Shown piece by piece: positions 1 to 10,096 of a stretch of 64,000 nt of DNA. Numbering within the stretch: position 1 is the stretch's first letter; every line of letters starts with the position of its first letter. The notes under the pieces were generated by a model. The model was not told the DNA's origin. It saw nothing but the letters and a program-made list of their open reading frames with translations, and did no database searches. The DNA lies in the NCBI GenBank assembly GCA_946902985.2, contig OX336388.2, positions 1,500,360,545-1,500,424,544 of the forward strand, in the 5' to 3' direction. Both the position numbers and the translations under genes were made by a program. The stretch is from Meconema thalassinum. Taxonomy: Eukaryota > Arthropoda > Insecta > Orthoptera > Tettigoniidae.

Positions 1-46
1 AGGCAAAAGGTGCCACAAACGAGATTTTGTTTAAGGTAGATCACAG
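1..46. other. Left flank of element A1, including target duplication ACAG
   Basis: Short flanking DNA with no recognisable content. Its last four bases (43-46, ACAG) are repeated directly after the 3' LTR at 7503-7506, which marks them as the target-site duplication of A1. Confidence 0.7.
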
Positions 47-1515
47 TGTAACGTGTTTTTCGAGGGATTTTTATGCAACTGGCATAAGTCAGTAGGAAGC
101 CATTCTATATTTATTTACGCGGCAAATTGTTCAGCCAAGAGAATTTTTCATGTTAATTTATTATTATTATTAATTTATTATAATTATTATTAAGGTATTT
201 TCGGAGCATTTTATAAAAATTATTAGCATTCAGATAGGTTTTCTATGTCCTAGAAAACGCTATCAAGCAAATTATTACGAACGACAATATCATAGAAAAT
301 TATGTGATTGCGGAATTTTACGGAGTTTTCGTCAGTTAGGGTATATCGAGAGACGTGACTCACTGGGAATTCAAGTACACGCCTAATCTTGTCGGAAAGC
401 ATGACGCAATCCTGGGTCGCAGCGTCAAGGAAAGGCGAATGTATGAAACGGAAATCGACTTCATCATCGCCGCGCCGTGTGTAATGACCCGGAGGAGGGG
501 AAGATCGCGTGGTGGGTCAGCCAATCAGTGGAGACCACGCAAGCTAGAAGTCGGATGAAGAGTGGGGATGCGACGTGTGCATATATCGTTCGGCGTGGCG
601 TGGAACGAGGACAATCTGTGTAGTTCTTGCCGAGTATGGTTATACGCGGGGGTCGCTCCGATGTTCCGTGGAACGAGGACTATCTGTATACAACTTAACG
701 AGTACGGTTGTACGTGGGAGTCGCTCCGATGTTCCGTGATGTGGAGGACTAACTTTTGTAAAACTTAACCAGTGTGGTTGTACGAGTGTTTGGGTCCGAT
801 GTACGGACCATAGAATTATCTAATCTACCAGAATCTCATCAAATATCGACAAAGATGTCGACGTCCAGGAGACTGTGGGAAGCTCACAGCATCATCCAGT
901 ACGAGGGAAATGTTTCGGCAATTTCCAGTGTTAAGCGCGAATGACGCAGAAATTCGCAATCTCTCATTTCTCTTTGCTTTATATTTCATATTTCAGTAAC
1001 TTCATAGCTTGGGAATAAGAGTAAAATCAATAATTTATCAGACTCCGTTTTCACGTAATTTTCTATCGGTAATATTAAAATCACAACGCTCCTATTTAAA
1101 TTTTAAACTTATTATTATTATGAATTTTGCTATTCTTGTTTTATATAATAAATTCATTTCTTTTACAATGCAATCTTTGCTTTCAGTAGGTAGCATTAGA
1201 TATAGACCAATTCCTTCTCCTGATACAATTGTTTGTTGGGTTAATGATCAAATCATACCACGATCTGAGTGAATAGAGTCTTGAAGGTGTTCTGCCAGAT
1301 CTAGACGTTGTTAAATACAAATTTAGATTTCAACATTGCATTGAGGTCTTGGCGCCCATTTAAACCTCATAGCTTAGGCAAAGGGTGGGCTAGCAAAACT
1401 GCTACATTTGTACGCTCAACGTGGAGCAAAGTAAATACCGTTTCACTTGTCATCCCAGCCTAAGGAAACCTGTTACAATTGTTGCTACCAACATGGGGCA
1501 TTAATTAATGTTACA
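47..1515 (+). repeat. 5' LTR of A1 (1469 bp)
   Basis: It starts TGTAACGTG and ends ATGTTACA. It aligns with the LTRs at 6990-7502, 7625-9025, 15532-16949, 57047-59705 and 62079-63715. It contains about three copies of a roughly 68-bp GC-richer repeat (about 591-790) and, at its 3' end (about 1395-1515), several units resembling the adjacent primer-binding site. Short ORFs in it are not conserved as proteins and are taken as chance. Confidence 0.9.
591..790 (+). repeat. Tandem ~68-bp repeats inside the A1 LTR
   Basis: About three imperfect units carry the recurring words GTCGCTCCGATGTTCCGTG and CTTAACCAGTG/CTTGCCGAGTA. The same block has two units in the A2 and A3 LTRs and five in A4 (62630-62965). 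Its position within the LTR suggests a promoter or enhancer repeat, but that is inference. Confidence 0.75.
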
Positions 1516-1540
1516 ATTGTCGCCGACAACTTGGGGCTGA
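1516..1540 (+). promoter_or_regulatory. Primer-binding site of A1
   Basis: Immediately after the LTR terminus GTTACA comes a sequence containing GTCGCCGACAACTTGGGGC. The matching site in A4 (63716-63737) reads TTTGGCGCCGACAACTTGGG, the TGGCGCC-type start expected of a tRNA-primed minus-strand site. The tRNA species was not identified. Confidence 0.65.
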
Positions 1541-1628
1541 AAACCTAATAACATTTGTGGAAGGAGAAGGGTATATATTTCTGTGCCTGTATTTTGGGGG
1601 TTATTTGTCTGTATCAGTGTATATCATT

Positions 1629-3599
1629 ATGGGGGATGAGAAAGAAAGACAGATGAGGTTACGTAGTGGTCATCAACGGGAGAGTGATGATACGAGCAGT
1701 ATGTCGAGTGATGGTAGTACCGGGGTAGCGGAGGTAAATCCCGATACTGAAACAGGGAGTGTAGGCGGCCAACCAGAATTAAAAACTTTACTTCTCGAGT
1801 TTATGTATCAGAACAAAGTTAGTAGTGATGCCTTAAATGCTAAATTAGAACAAAACAGTAGGGAAAATAAAAAAAGTACAGAAGCTTTAAATAAAAAATT
1901 AGAACAGAATAATGCAAGATTAGAACAAAACAGTAGGGAAAATAAAGAAAGTACAGATGCCTTAAACGCCAGACTAGAACAAAACAGTAGGGAAAATAAA
2001 GAAAGTACAGACGCTTTAAATGCTAAACTGGAACAAAACAACGCTAAATTAGAACAAAACAGTAGGGAAAATAAAGAAAGTACAGAAGCTTTAAATAAAA
2101 AATTAGAACAGAATAATGCAAAATTAGATAAGAACAACAAGGAAATTAGTGTGAAAATGGAGCAGATTAGAGGAGAAATCAGAGGAGTAATGGAAGAGAA
2201 GGTTAAAGAGATCATTGCAGATGTAGACAAGAAATTAGGAAAAGTACAGGAGGAGTTAGAAATTAGAATCAGTACACAGGCTGGAAATTTAAAAGAACTA
2301 GTGCAACTGGAAACACAGCGGGTCAAAAAGCAATTGGGGGGAGAAATTGACAAAATTCAGGTAGCTACTAAAGAGGTTAAGGAACAGCTGGGGGGTAGAA
2401 TTGAGAAAGTCCACTCACAAATAGTTGCAGAAGTAAATGATTTAAGAGAGAGTAATAGAGAGAGCATTAGCAAGATTGAGGAGAAACAAGCAAAGCTATA
2501 TGATAAAGTAGAAGAATCAGAAGGAAACATTAAATTAACAGTAAACAGTATTTAGAGGAAGGCTGAGGAGAAAATCGCAGAATTAGAGTTAAAATTAAAA
2601 GCTAGGATCAGGCAAGAAAATAGTCAGAATAGGCCAGTTTTTGTGAATAGCACACACAGGGAGGTAGAACTGGATAAGTTCAGCAATCGACAGGGGTGCC
2701 CAATGGAGTTCATGAACACTATAGAAAATAAATTCGGGGAGAGGTTGGAAAATGGTAGTATTGAGTTGTGCCAGGTAGTTGAAATGTTAGAACAAATGTT
2801 TGTGGGGGAAACGAGGAATTGGTTTGCTGTCTACAGAGACAAGTTTACTGATATTAATGATTTTAAAATGAAATTCTGTGAAAAGTTCTGGAATGAGGTT
2901 ATTCAGTCGCAGCATCGTGAGGGAGTAGTGTGTGGTAAATATAACCGTAAAGGAAGCTCCACCATGACCGAATACTTTTTAGGGCAGGTATTAGTGTGTA
3001 AATATCTGGATGGCTTCAAGGAGGAAAGTGATGTGGTGAGGTTGCTACTTAGGCACTTTCCCTATAGGATCAAGGAGGCTGCTTGTATCCAGAATGTAAA
3101 GACTATATCACAAGTAGAAAATTTGTTAAGCACATTTGATGCACTAGGGAGAGGGGGTTATGAGGACAATTTCAATCGGAACCAGGGTAATAATAATAAT
3201 AGACCTAATGAAGCCAGGCATCAAGAAGTTCAAGGGAATGGTGGCGAAGGGGCCAACGCTCAAAATAGAAATAATAATAATCAGCTAAATCAGAACAGAG
3301 GAAATGGCTATGGTAATCAGTATCAAGGGAGGAACAATGATTTCAGGGGAAATCAAGGGAGGAACAATGATTACAGGGGAAATCAAGGGAGAAACAATGA
3401 TTTCAGGGGAAATCAAGGGAGAAATTATAATGACAATAATTACAACCAGAATAGGGGTCAAGGAAGAGGACAGCCTAGTGGTAGTAATATACAGCCAAAC
3501 AATGACAACACAACTCAGAACAACCAGACCAGTGCAGTAGTAACTAGTACTACGGCCAGCTGTAGCGGTTCTTTAAACGCGAACCAGGCTGCGAAGTAA
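1629..3599 (+). pseudogene. gag of A1 with one nonsense codon
   Basis: The start is the ATG in TATCATTATGGGGGATGAG, conserved at 15421 (-), 59819 and 63829. Layout: an acidic, Ser-rich N-terminus; a long coiled coil of repeated NAKLEQNSRENKEST-type units; an amphipathic helical stretch; a retroviral-like gag core from about codon 340 (NRQGCPMEFMNTIENKF, FAVYRDKF, LLLRHFPYRIKEAA); and an Asn/Gly/Arg/Gln-rich tail with repeated GRNNDFRGNQ. No CCHC zinc knuckle is seen, so the basic tail probably binds RNA. GAG became TAG at 2553-2555 (Glu in the other copies), and the same frame then continues to TAA at 3597. It supplied the particle protein of the element. Confidence 0.88.
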
Positions 3600-5921
3600 G
3601 GTCAGAATCTCAGTCTGTAGCATGCACTGTCCATACAATTATACAGGAACCCTATGACCTAAATGTGAGAAATGAATTATTACATGAACTAAATGATGAA
3701 GGTATTATTCAGGAAGTAGTTAGTAAGAGCCCCATAGTTAAATTTAACGGGTCCGAGGCGTACACAGATGTTTTAATTGATAGTGGTTGTATGAAGAGTT
3801 GCATAAGTAGTGCATTTTATGATAAAATGAAAGGAACTGGAGTAAATTTTGAGGAGATGCCAATTAAAAGCACTTTTGTTATCACAGCTGTTGGGAAGAG
3901 GTCTAAAGTAATTTCTAAGCAAGTTTTAGTAGACATTAAAATTAATAATCATGTAGAGAAGCAGATTTGCCTTGTAATTCCAAATTTAGTACTCAGTGTT
4001 ATCTTGGGTTCAGAGTGGCTAAGTAGAGTGTCTGGTAACTTATGTTATGATGTAGGGAGTTTGAAATTTAAATGGGGAGATTCTGAAGTAGAAGTAGCGT
4101 TCAATGACCATATTCAGAGGAGTAGTATTGTAGGTGTGATTTGTACTTTAAATGGGATATCGCCAGCCGTAGAGCGGGGTTCTCCATGTTTTGTGGGCAG
4201 TGTGATTACGAACGGAAGTCTAGAGGACTCGTTACGTGATGCTGTATTTCAGGGTAATATAGAGGTGGAACAATGTGTTCGGCTCTATGATGTGTTATTG
4301 TGTAATAGGAGAGTTTTTGAGGATCGCATTGGTATGGCCAATTGCTATACCCATTCATTGAACGTTATTGATAGGTCAGTATTCACAGGACATAGATATC
4401 CTGTACCTTTCGCTTATCAGAGTGCAGTTGAGGCACAAATTAACCAGATGCTTGAAGATGGGATTATTGAGCACTCTAACAGTCTGTATGTTAATTCTTT
4501 GATCACGGTACCCAAAACCGACGGCACAGTTCGTATTTGTTTAGACGCTCGTTTGGTTAACAGTAGAATTAGTTCAGATCAGCTGAAATCTATGTCAATA
4601 GAGGAATTAATGCAAACATTTGAGGGGAAGAAGTATTTCACTTGTGTAGATTTGAGTTCCAGTTTTTGCATGTGCCACTTATGTACGAAGATAGACCATT
4701 TACTGCTTTTAGTCATAAATCTAACCTTTATCAATTTTGAAGAACACCTTATGGGTTAAAGAGTAGTTCTGCAGCTTTAATTAGGGCTTTAAACATCGCA
4801 TTAGGGGATGACACAGGAGAGTTTGTAACCATTTACATTGATGATATGGTAATTAGTTCACGCAGTTTTGAGGAGCATGTACGTCATTTAGATATAGTTT
4901 TTCAGAAGTTAGATCAGGCAGGGTTCACTTTGAAGCTGTCTAAGTCGTCATTCTGTCAGTCAGAAGTGACATTTTTGGGTCATAGAGTGTCGAGTAGAGG
5001 TGTAACACCAGAAGAAAGTAGGGTTAATAAGATACTTAACGCAGAGGTGCCACAGAATGTTAAAACAGTTAAAAACTTACCTGGGAATTTGCAACTTTTT
5101 CAGGAGGTTCGTTCTTAAATACTCAGGGTTGGTAGAACCATTCAGGGAATTGCTTAAAAGTGGGACTCAGTGGAGATGGGAGTCCAAGCATGATCAGGCT
5201 TTTAGAGCGCTGAAGGAAGGTTTTGAGAAAGCTGTAGTGCTGAAATATCCGTTAAAAGATAAGGAATATGTGGTTATGACAGGTGCTTCACATATAGGCA
5301 TTGCTGGAGTATTATGTCAGAAAGATGATGAGGGTAATCTGTGCATTGTATCTTTAGCCTCGCGAGGACTGACAGCAGCAGAGAAAAGATACTCGATTAC
5401 TGAGTTAGAGCTTTTAGGTATTGTTTTCAGTTTAGGGAAATTTAGAATGTTTTTAGTAGGGGGGAAATTTGAGATCCACACAGATCACCATGCATTACTG
5501 TATATGAGGACTTGTAAACTCAGTTCTAACAGAGTTAGTAGGTGGATTCTTGCTCTGCAGGAATACGAATTCACAGTAAAGTATATTAAAGGTAAAGATA
5601 ACATTCTTGCAGACATGCTATCGAAGGACACTAATTTATGTAGGGATTATCCTGTGGTTAAGGCAGAGGACGGTATTTTAATATGTGCATGTGTGGACAG
5701 TAGCAACAGGGCATCGTTACAGACACTGAGAAATATGCTAGGTGGAGCAACGTGATGACGTTCATTTAAGGGAGCCACTGGCAGGGTTGGAAGCAGGTGA
5801 CGCAGTAACATTTATAGTTTCCAAACGTATTGGAAAAACAGCATATGTGCTGGAGAATAGTGAGGGAAACAGATTATACGGGACGTATAATATACATAGT
5901 CTCCGAAAGTATGTGTCATAA
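3600..5921 (+). pseudogene. pol of A1: protease, RT, RNase H; integrase deleted
   Basis: The pol frame is -1 to gag and is open across the gag stop, so an ancestral -1 frameshift fusion is likely. Domains: aspartic protease with IDSGCMKS (about 3775-3800); RT starting near 4450 with VPKTDGTVRICLDARL and the catalytic YIDD near 4835-4850; RNase H with THAT-like HTDHHALLY near 5480. Damage: a 1-base deletion near 4668 (SSSF), a 1-base insertion near 5060, Asp to Gly in the RNase H TDAS motif (TGAS, about 5280), and loss of about 1 kb between 5812 and 5828. That loss removes the whole integrase and leaves only the C-terminal IVSKRIGKTAYVLEN piece, ending at 5921. Confidence 0.88.
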
Positions 5922-6989
5922 AGTGAGGATGTTTAGCTGGCGAGCCAGCCTATCAAATGAGTAAGTGTGGTATTTGGTGCGTGGAAGATCTGGTCTTCAA
6001 GGCAGGCGTATCAGAAGTCGCACAGGGGGGTAGTATGTAAGTAAATGAGAGTTTTTAAGGTACAGGGAAATATGACGGGATTGTCGGATGCTCTTGAGCA
6101 CTAAAATGTCTCGATACACCAAGGCGAGAATTTGGTAGCCCTGGTGAATTCCCATTTGCCTCCTAGAGATGGGTGAGCGCTTGAACAGGGTATTTTTGCT
6201 TAAGGCGTCCACGAGGCAAAAGATGGGCCATCAGAAGGCGAGACAGTCCTTAATGAAACTCATACATATCAGCACACGTGATTTCTGTTTACGGCCTCGC
6301 CATGTAAGATTTGTAAGTGTGTAATTTAAGGTAATTTGTACAAAGGTATTATTTGTGTCAGGAGAACTGGTCTGTGTTGAGAACTAGTATTAAGTAGAAT
6401 ATGGTCTACGGGAACTTAACAAGACAGGGCGATTACGGCACAGAAATATTTGGTGTTATATGTAATGCGCATTTACTGTTTTTTTCAGAAGTCAATATTA
6501 ATTTAATCTACTTTAAAGAGAGATTAAGTATTATGGTCACGAGGCGCTGCCACAATAGTGTGATCGTGTGCTCAGTGATAAGTGAGATTAAATTTCACCA
6601 TAAGGAAGGGACCTCCAGTGAAATTAGGAAGTTCTATGGTGATATAAATATATCAGAACACCTTCAATGCGTGTGATATGACATCATAAATACATAGTGC
6701 TCACACATTAATTATGTCTATTTTTCCAACTTAGAGAAATTTGAGAGGCGGAAATATCCGTGGAACACTATTCTATATGTAAAACATTGGACTGGTTGCA
6801 AAGTGCAATCCATAGTGACAACAAACTTTGACGCAAAGTGCGTGAAGAAAAATTATGAGTGTATATATCTGTAATTTAGGGTGATCTCATTTATGTAATA
6901 TGTATTTTGGATGGGTTTATTAACGTGTCTGGGATAATCGGATAATGGACCGTCGTCACGGTAAATCATCCGATGATCCGAGGCGAATA
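5922..6989 (+). other. Post-pol noncoding region of A1 with internal PPT-like tract
   Basis: About 1.07 kb with no conserved ORF and no env. At 6024-6036 it holds a six-G run (CACAGGGGGGTAGTATG) resembling a polypurine tract, but this lies about 950 bases before the real 3' LTR start. A2 and B carry the same tract (about 9985-9997 and 56540-56552). The sequence just before the LTR (CCGAGGCGAATA) is only weakly purine-rich. Confidence 0.6.
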
Positions 6990-7502
6990 TGTAACGTGTT
7001 TTTCGAGGGTTTTTTATGCAACTGGCATAAGTCAGTAGGAAGCCATTCTATAATTATAGTAAAATCGCAACGCTCCAATATATATATTTTAAACTTGTTA
7101 TTATTATTAATTTTGCAATACTTGTTATATATAATAAATTCATTTCTTTTAACCATGCAATCTTTGCTTTCAGTAGGTAGCATTAGATATAGACCAATTC
7201 CTTCTCCTGATACAATTGTTTGTTGGGTTAATGATCAAATCATACCACGATCTGAGTGAATTGAGTCTTGAAGGTGTTCTGCCAGAGCTAGACGTTGTTA
7301 AATACAAATTTAGATTTCAACATTGCATCGAGGTCTTGGCGCCCATTAAAACAACATAGCTTAGGCAAAGGGTGGGCTAGCAAAACTGCTACATTTGTAC
7401 GCTCAACGTGGAGCAAAGTAAATACCGTTTCACTTGTCATCCCAGCCTAAGGAAACCTGTTACAATTGTCCCTACCAACATGGGGCATTAATTAATGTTA
7501 CA
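6990..7502 (+). repeat. 3' LTR of A1 with internal deletion
   Basis: It begins TGTAACGTG and ends GTTACA like the 5' LTR, but is only 513 bp long. Sequence jumps from the CCATTCTATA word to TAGTAAAATCGCAACG, removing about 955 bases that include the 68-bp repeats. Outer ends are intact and are followed by ACAG (7503-7506). Confidence 0.88.
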
Positions 7503-7624
7503 ACAGCTTGCAAGGAAGTGACCCACACACTACGATCTCGGAACTATACCCTGCGGCACAAATAAAATGAGACGTGCATGTCCTAGCACCGTGACAGCAA
7601 TGGACTGCCGTAGACTCTAAATAC
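7503..7624. other. Spacer between A1 and A2 with both target duplications
   Basis: It contains ACAG at 7503-7506 (right duplication of A1), about 114 bp of otherwise unrecognised sequence, and ATAC at 7621-7624 (left duplication of A2). This is the only pre-insertion DNA between the two elements. Confidence 0.75.
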
Positions 7625-9025
7625 TGTAACGGTATTTACTTTGCTCCTCGTTGAGCGCCAATTGTAACGGTTTTTAACGCCCCATGTTGGTAGCAATTGT
7701 AACGGTTTCTCCACGTTGGGATGACAATTGTAACGGTTTGGCTGCCCCTAACTGTTGGGTGATAAATGTGATTGTTGACCTTTGCCTAAGCTATGTTGTT
7801 TTAATGGGCGCCAAGACCTCAACGCAATGTTGAAATCTAAATTTGTATTTAACAACGTCTAGCTCTGGCAGAACACCTTCAAGACTCTATTCACTCAGAT
7901 CGTGGTATGATTTGATCATTAACCCAACAACAATTGTATCAGGAGAAGGAATTGGTCTATATCTAATGCTACCTACTGAAAGCAAAGATTGCATGGTTAA
8001 AAGAAATGAATTTATTATATATAACAAGTATTGCAAAATTAATAATAATAACAAGTTTAAAATATATATATTGGAGCGTTGCGATTTTACTATTACCGAT
8101 AGAGAATTACGTGAGAACGGAGTCTGATAAATTATTGATTTTACTCGTATTTCCAAGCTATGAAGTTACTGAAATATTGAATATAAAACAAAGAGAAACG
8201 AGAGATTGCGTATGTCTGCGTCATTCGCGCTTACCACTGGAAATTGCCGAAGCATTTCCCTCGTACTGGATGTTGATGAGAGCTTCCCACTGTTTCCTGG
8301 ACGCCGTCATCTTCTTCGATATTTGATGATATACTGGTAGATTTGAAGATTTATGGTCCGAACCTCGGAACCAACACGTACAACCACAACGGTTAAGTTT
8401 CACAAAGATAGTCCTCCACTCCACGGAACATCGGAGCGACTCACTCGTGCAACCATACTCGGCAAGTTCTACACAGATTGTCCCCGCTCCACGGCGCGCC
8501 AAACTATATATGCACTCGACGGTCTCCCACTCCAGTCCCGACTTCCAACTTACGTAGTCTCCACTGATTGGCTGAGCACCCCGCTATACTCCCCTCCTTA
8601 GGCTCAATACACACTCGGCGGGAGGGTGAAGTCGATTGCCGTTCCATACATCCGCCTTTTCTTGACGATGCGACCCAGCCTTGCGTCATACTTCTTGACA
8701 AGCATAAGCCTGTATCTGTATTCCCAGTGAGTCATGTCTCTCAATATACCCTAACTGACGAAACTCCGTAAAATTCCGCAATCACATAATTTTCTATGAT
8801 AATGTCGTTCGTAATAATTTGCTTGATAGTGTTTTCTAAGACATAGAAAACCTATCTGTATGCTTATAATTTTATAAAATGCTCCGAAGAATACCTTAAT
8901 AATAATTATAATAAATTAACATGAAAAATTCTCTTGGCTGAACAATTTGCTGCGTAATTAAATATAGAATGGCTTCCTACTGACTTATGCCAGTGGCATG
9001 AAAACCCCTCGAAAAACACGTTACA
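7625..9025 (-). repeat. 3' LTR of A2 (1401 bp)
   Basis: On the plus strand it reads TGTAACGG...CACGTTACA. It matches the 5' LTR at 15532-16949 almost base for base, with scattered substitutions and a small AT-rich length difference. The PBS-like array occupies about 7625-7790 and two 68-bp repeat units lie near 8350-8520. Confidence 0.9.
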
Positions 9026-10096
9026 TATTCGCCTCGGATCATCGGATGATTTACCGTGACGACGGTCCATTATCCGATTATCGCAGACACGTTAATAATC
9101 CCCATCCAAAATACATATTACATAAATGAAATCACCCTTAATTACAGATATATACACTCATAATTTTTCTTCACGCACTTTGCGTCAAAGTTTGTTGTCA
9201 CTATGGATTGCACTTTGCAACCAGTCCAATGTTTTTCATATAGAATAGTGTTCCACGGATATTTCCGCCTCTCAAATTTCTCTATGTTGGAAAAATAGAC
9301 ATAATTACTGTGTGAGCACTATGTATATGAGATGTCACATCACACGCATCAAGGTGTTCTGATATATGTATATCTCCCTAGAACTTCCTAATCTCACTGG
9401 AGGTTCCTTCCTTATTGTGAAATTAATCCCACTTATCACTGAGCACACGATCACACTATTGTGGCAGCGCATCGTGACCATAATACTTAATCTCTCTTTA
9501 AAACAGATTATATGAATATTGACTTCTGAAAAAAACAAACAGTAAATGCGCATTACACATAACACCAAATATTTCTGAGCCGTAATCGCCCTGTCTTCTT
9601 AAGTTCCCGTAGACCATATTCTACTTAATACTAGTTCTCAACACAGACCAGTTCTCCTCACACAAATAATACCATTGTACAAATTACCTTAAATTACACA
9701 CTTACAAATCTTACATAGCGAGGCCGTAAACAGAAATCACGTGTGCTGTTATGTATGAGTTTCATGAAGGACTGTCTCGCTTTCTGATGGCCCATCTTTT
9801 GCCTCGTGGACGCCTTAAGCAAAAATACCCTGTCCAAGCGCTCACCCATCTCTTGGAGACAAATGGGAATTCACCAGCGCTACCAAATTCTGGCCTTGGT
9901 GTATCGAGACATTTTAGTGCTCAAGAGCATCCGACAATCCCGTCATATTTCCCTGTACCTTAAAAACTCTCATTTACTTACATACTACCCCCCTGTGTGA
10001 CTTCTGATACGCCTGCCTGGAAGACCACATCTTCCACGCACCAAACACCACACTTACTCATTTGATAGGCTGGCTCGCCAGCTAAACATCCTCACT
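9026..10096 (-). other. Post-pol noncoding region of A2
   Basis: Counterpart of 5922-6989 with the same internal PPT-like C/G run (about 9985-9997 on the plus strand). No coding potential is conserved between copies. Confidence 0.65.

Larger units (their letters stand above)
47..7502 (+). mobile_element. LTR retrotransposon A1 (Ty3/Gypsy-type), degraded, integrase deleted
   Basis: A nearly complete element bounded by LTRs that begin TGTAACG and end GTTACA, with a 4-bp ACAG duplication on both sides (43-46 and 7503-7506). Order: 5' LTR, PBS, gag, pol (protease, RT, RNase H), a long noncoding tail, 3' LTR. RNase H is present and no env is seen, consistent with Ty3/Gypsy. The copy is dead: gag has a nonsense codon, pol has frameshifts and lacks integrase, and the 3' LTR has lost about 955 bases internally. 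A2 at 7625-16949 is the same family in inverted orientation. Confidence 0.9.

Noticed and set aside
355..768. Short ORFs in the LTRs (also 8353-8771, 16260-16678, 58586-58912, 62284-62938)
   Set aside because: They lie in LTR tandem repeats, differ in length between copies and have no conserved start.
1009..1272. Conserved-looking 87-codon ORF near the LTR 3' part (also 7887-8156, 15794-16063, 59208-59471, 63178-63438)
   Set aside because: Conservation follows LTR identity. Frames change upstream and no protein family is recognised.
1808..2353. Open frame antisense to gag (also 14676-15242 and 60001-60462)
   Set aside because: Exact shadow of the repetitive coiled-coil codons. The Ser/Leu/Phe-rich product has no independent motif.
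6024..6040. 3' LTR of A1 starting at 6036, just after the G run
   Set aside because: Target duplications of both A1 and A2 place the LTR start at TGTAACG (6990 and 9025), and the 5' LTRs lack the 6036-6989 sequence.
5922..6989. env gene after pol
   Set aside because: No ORF with signal peptide or transmembrane features, and frames are not conserved between A1 and A2.
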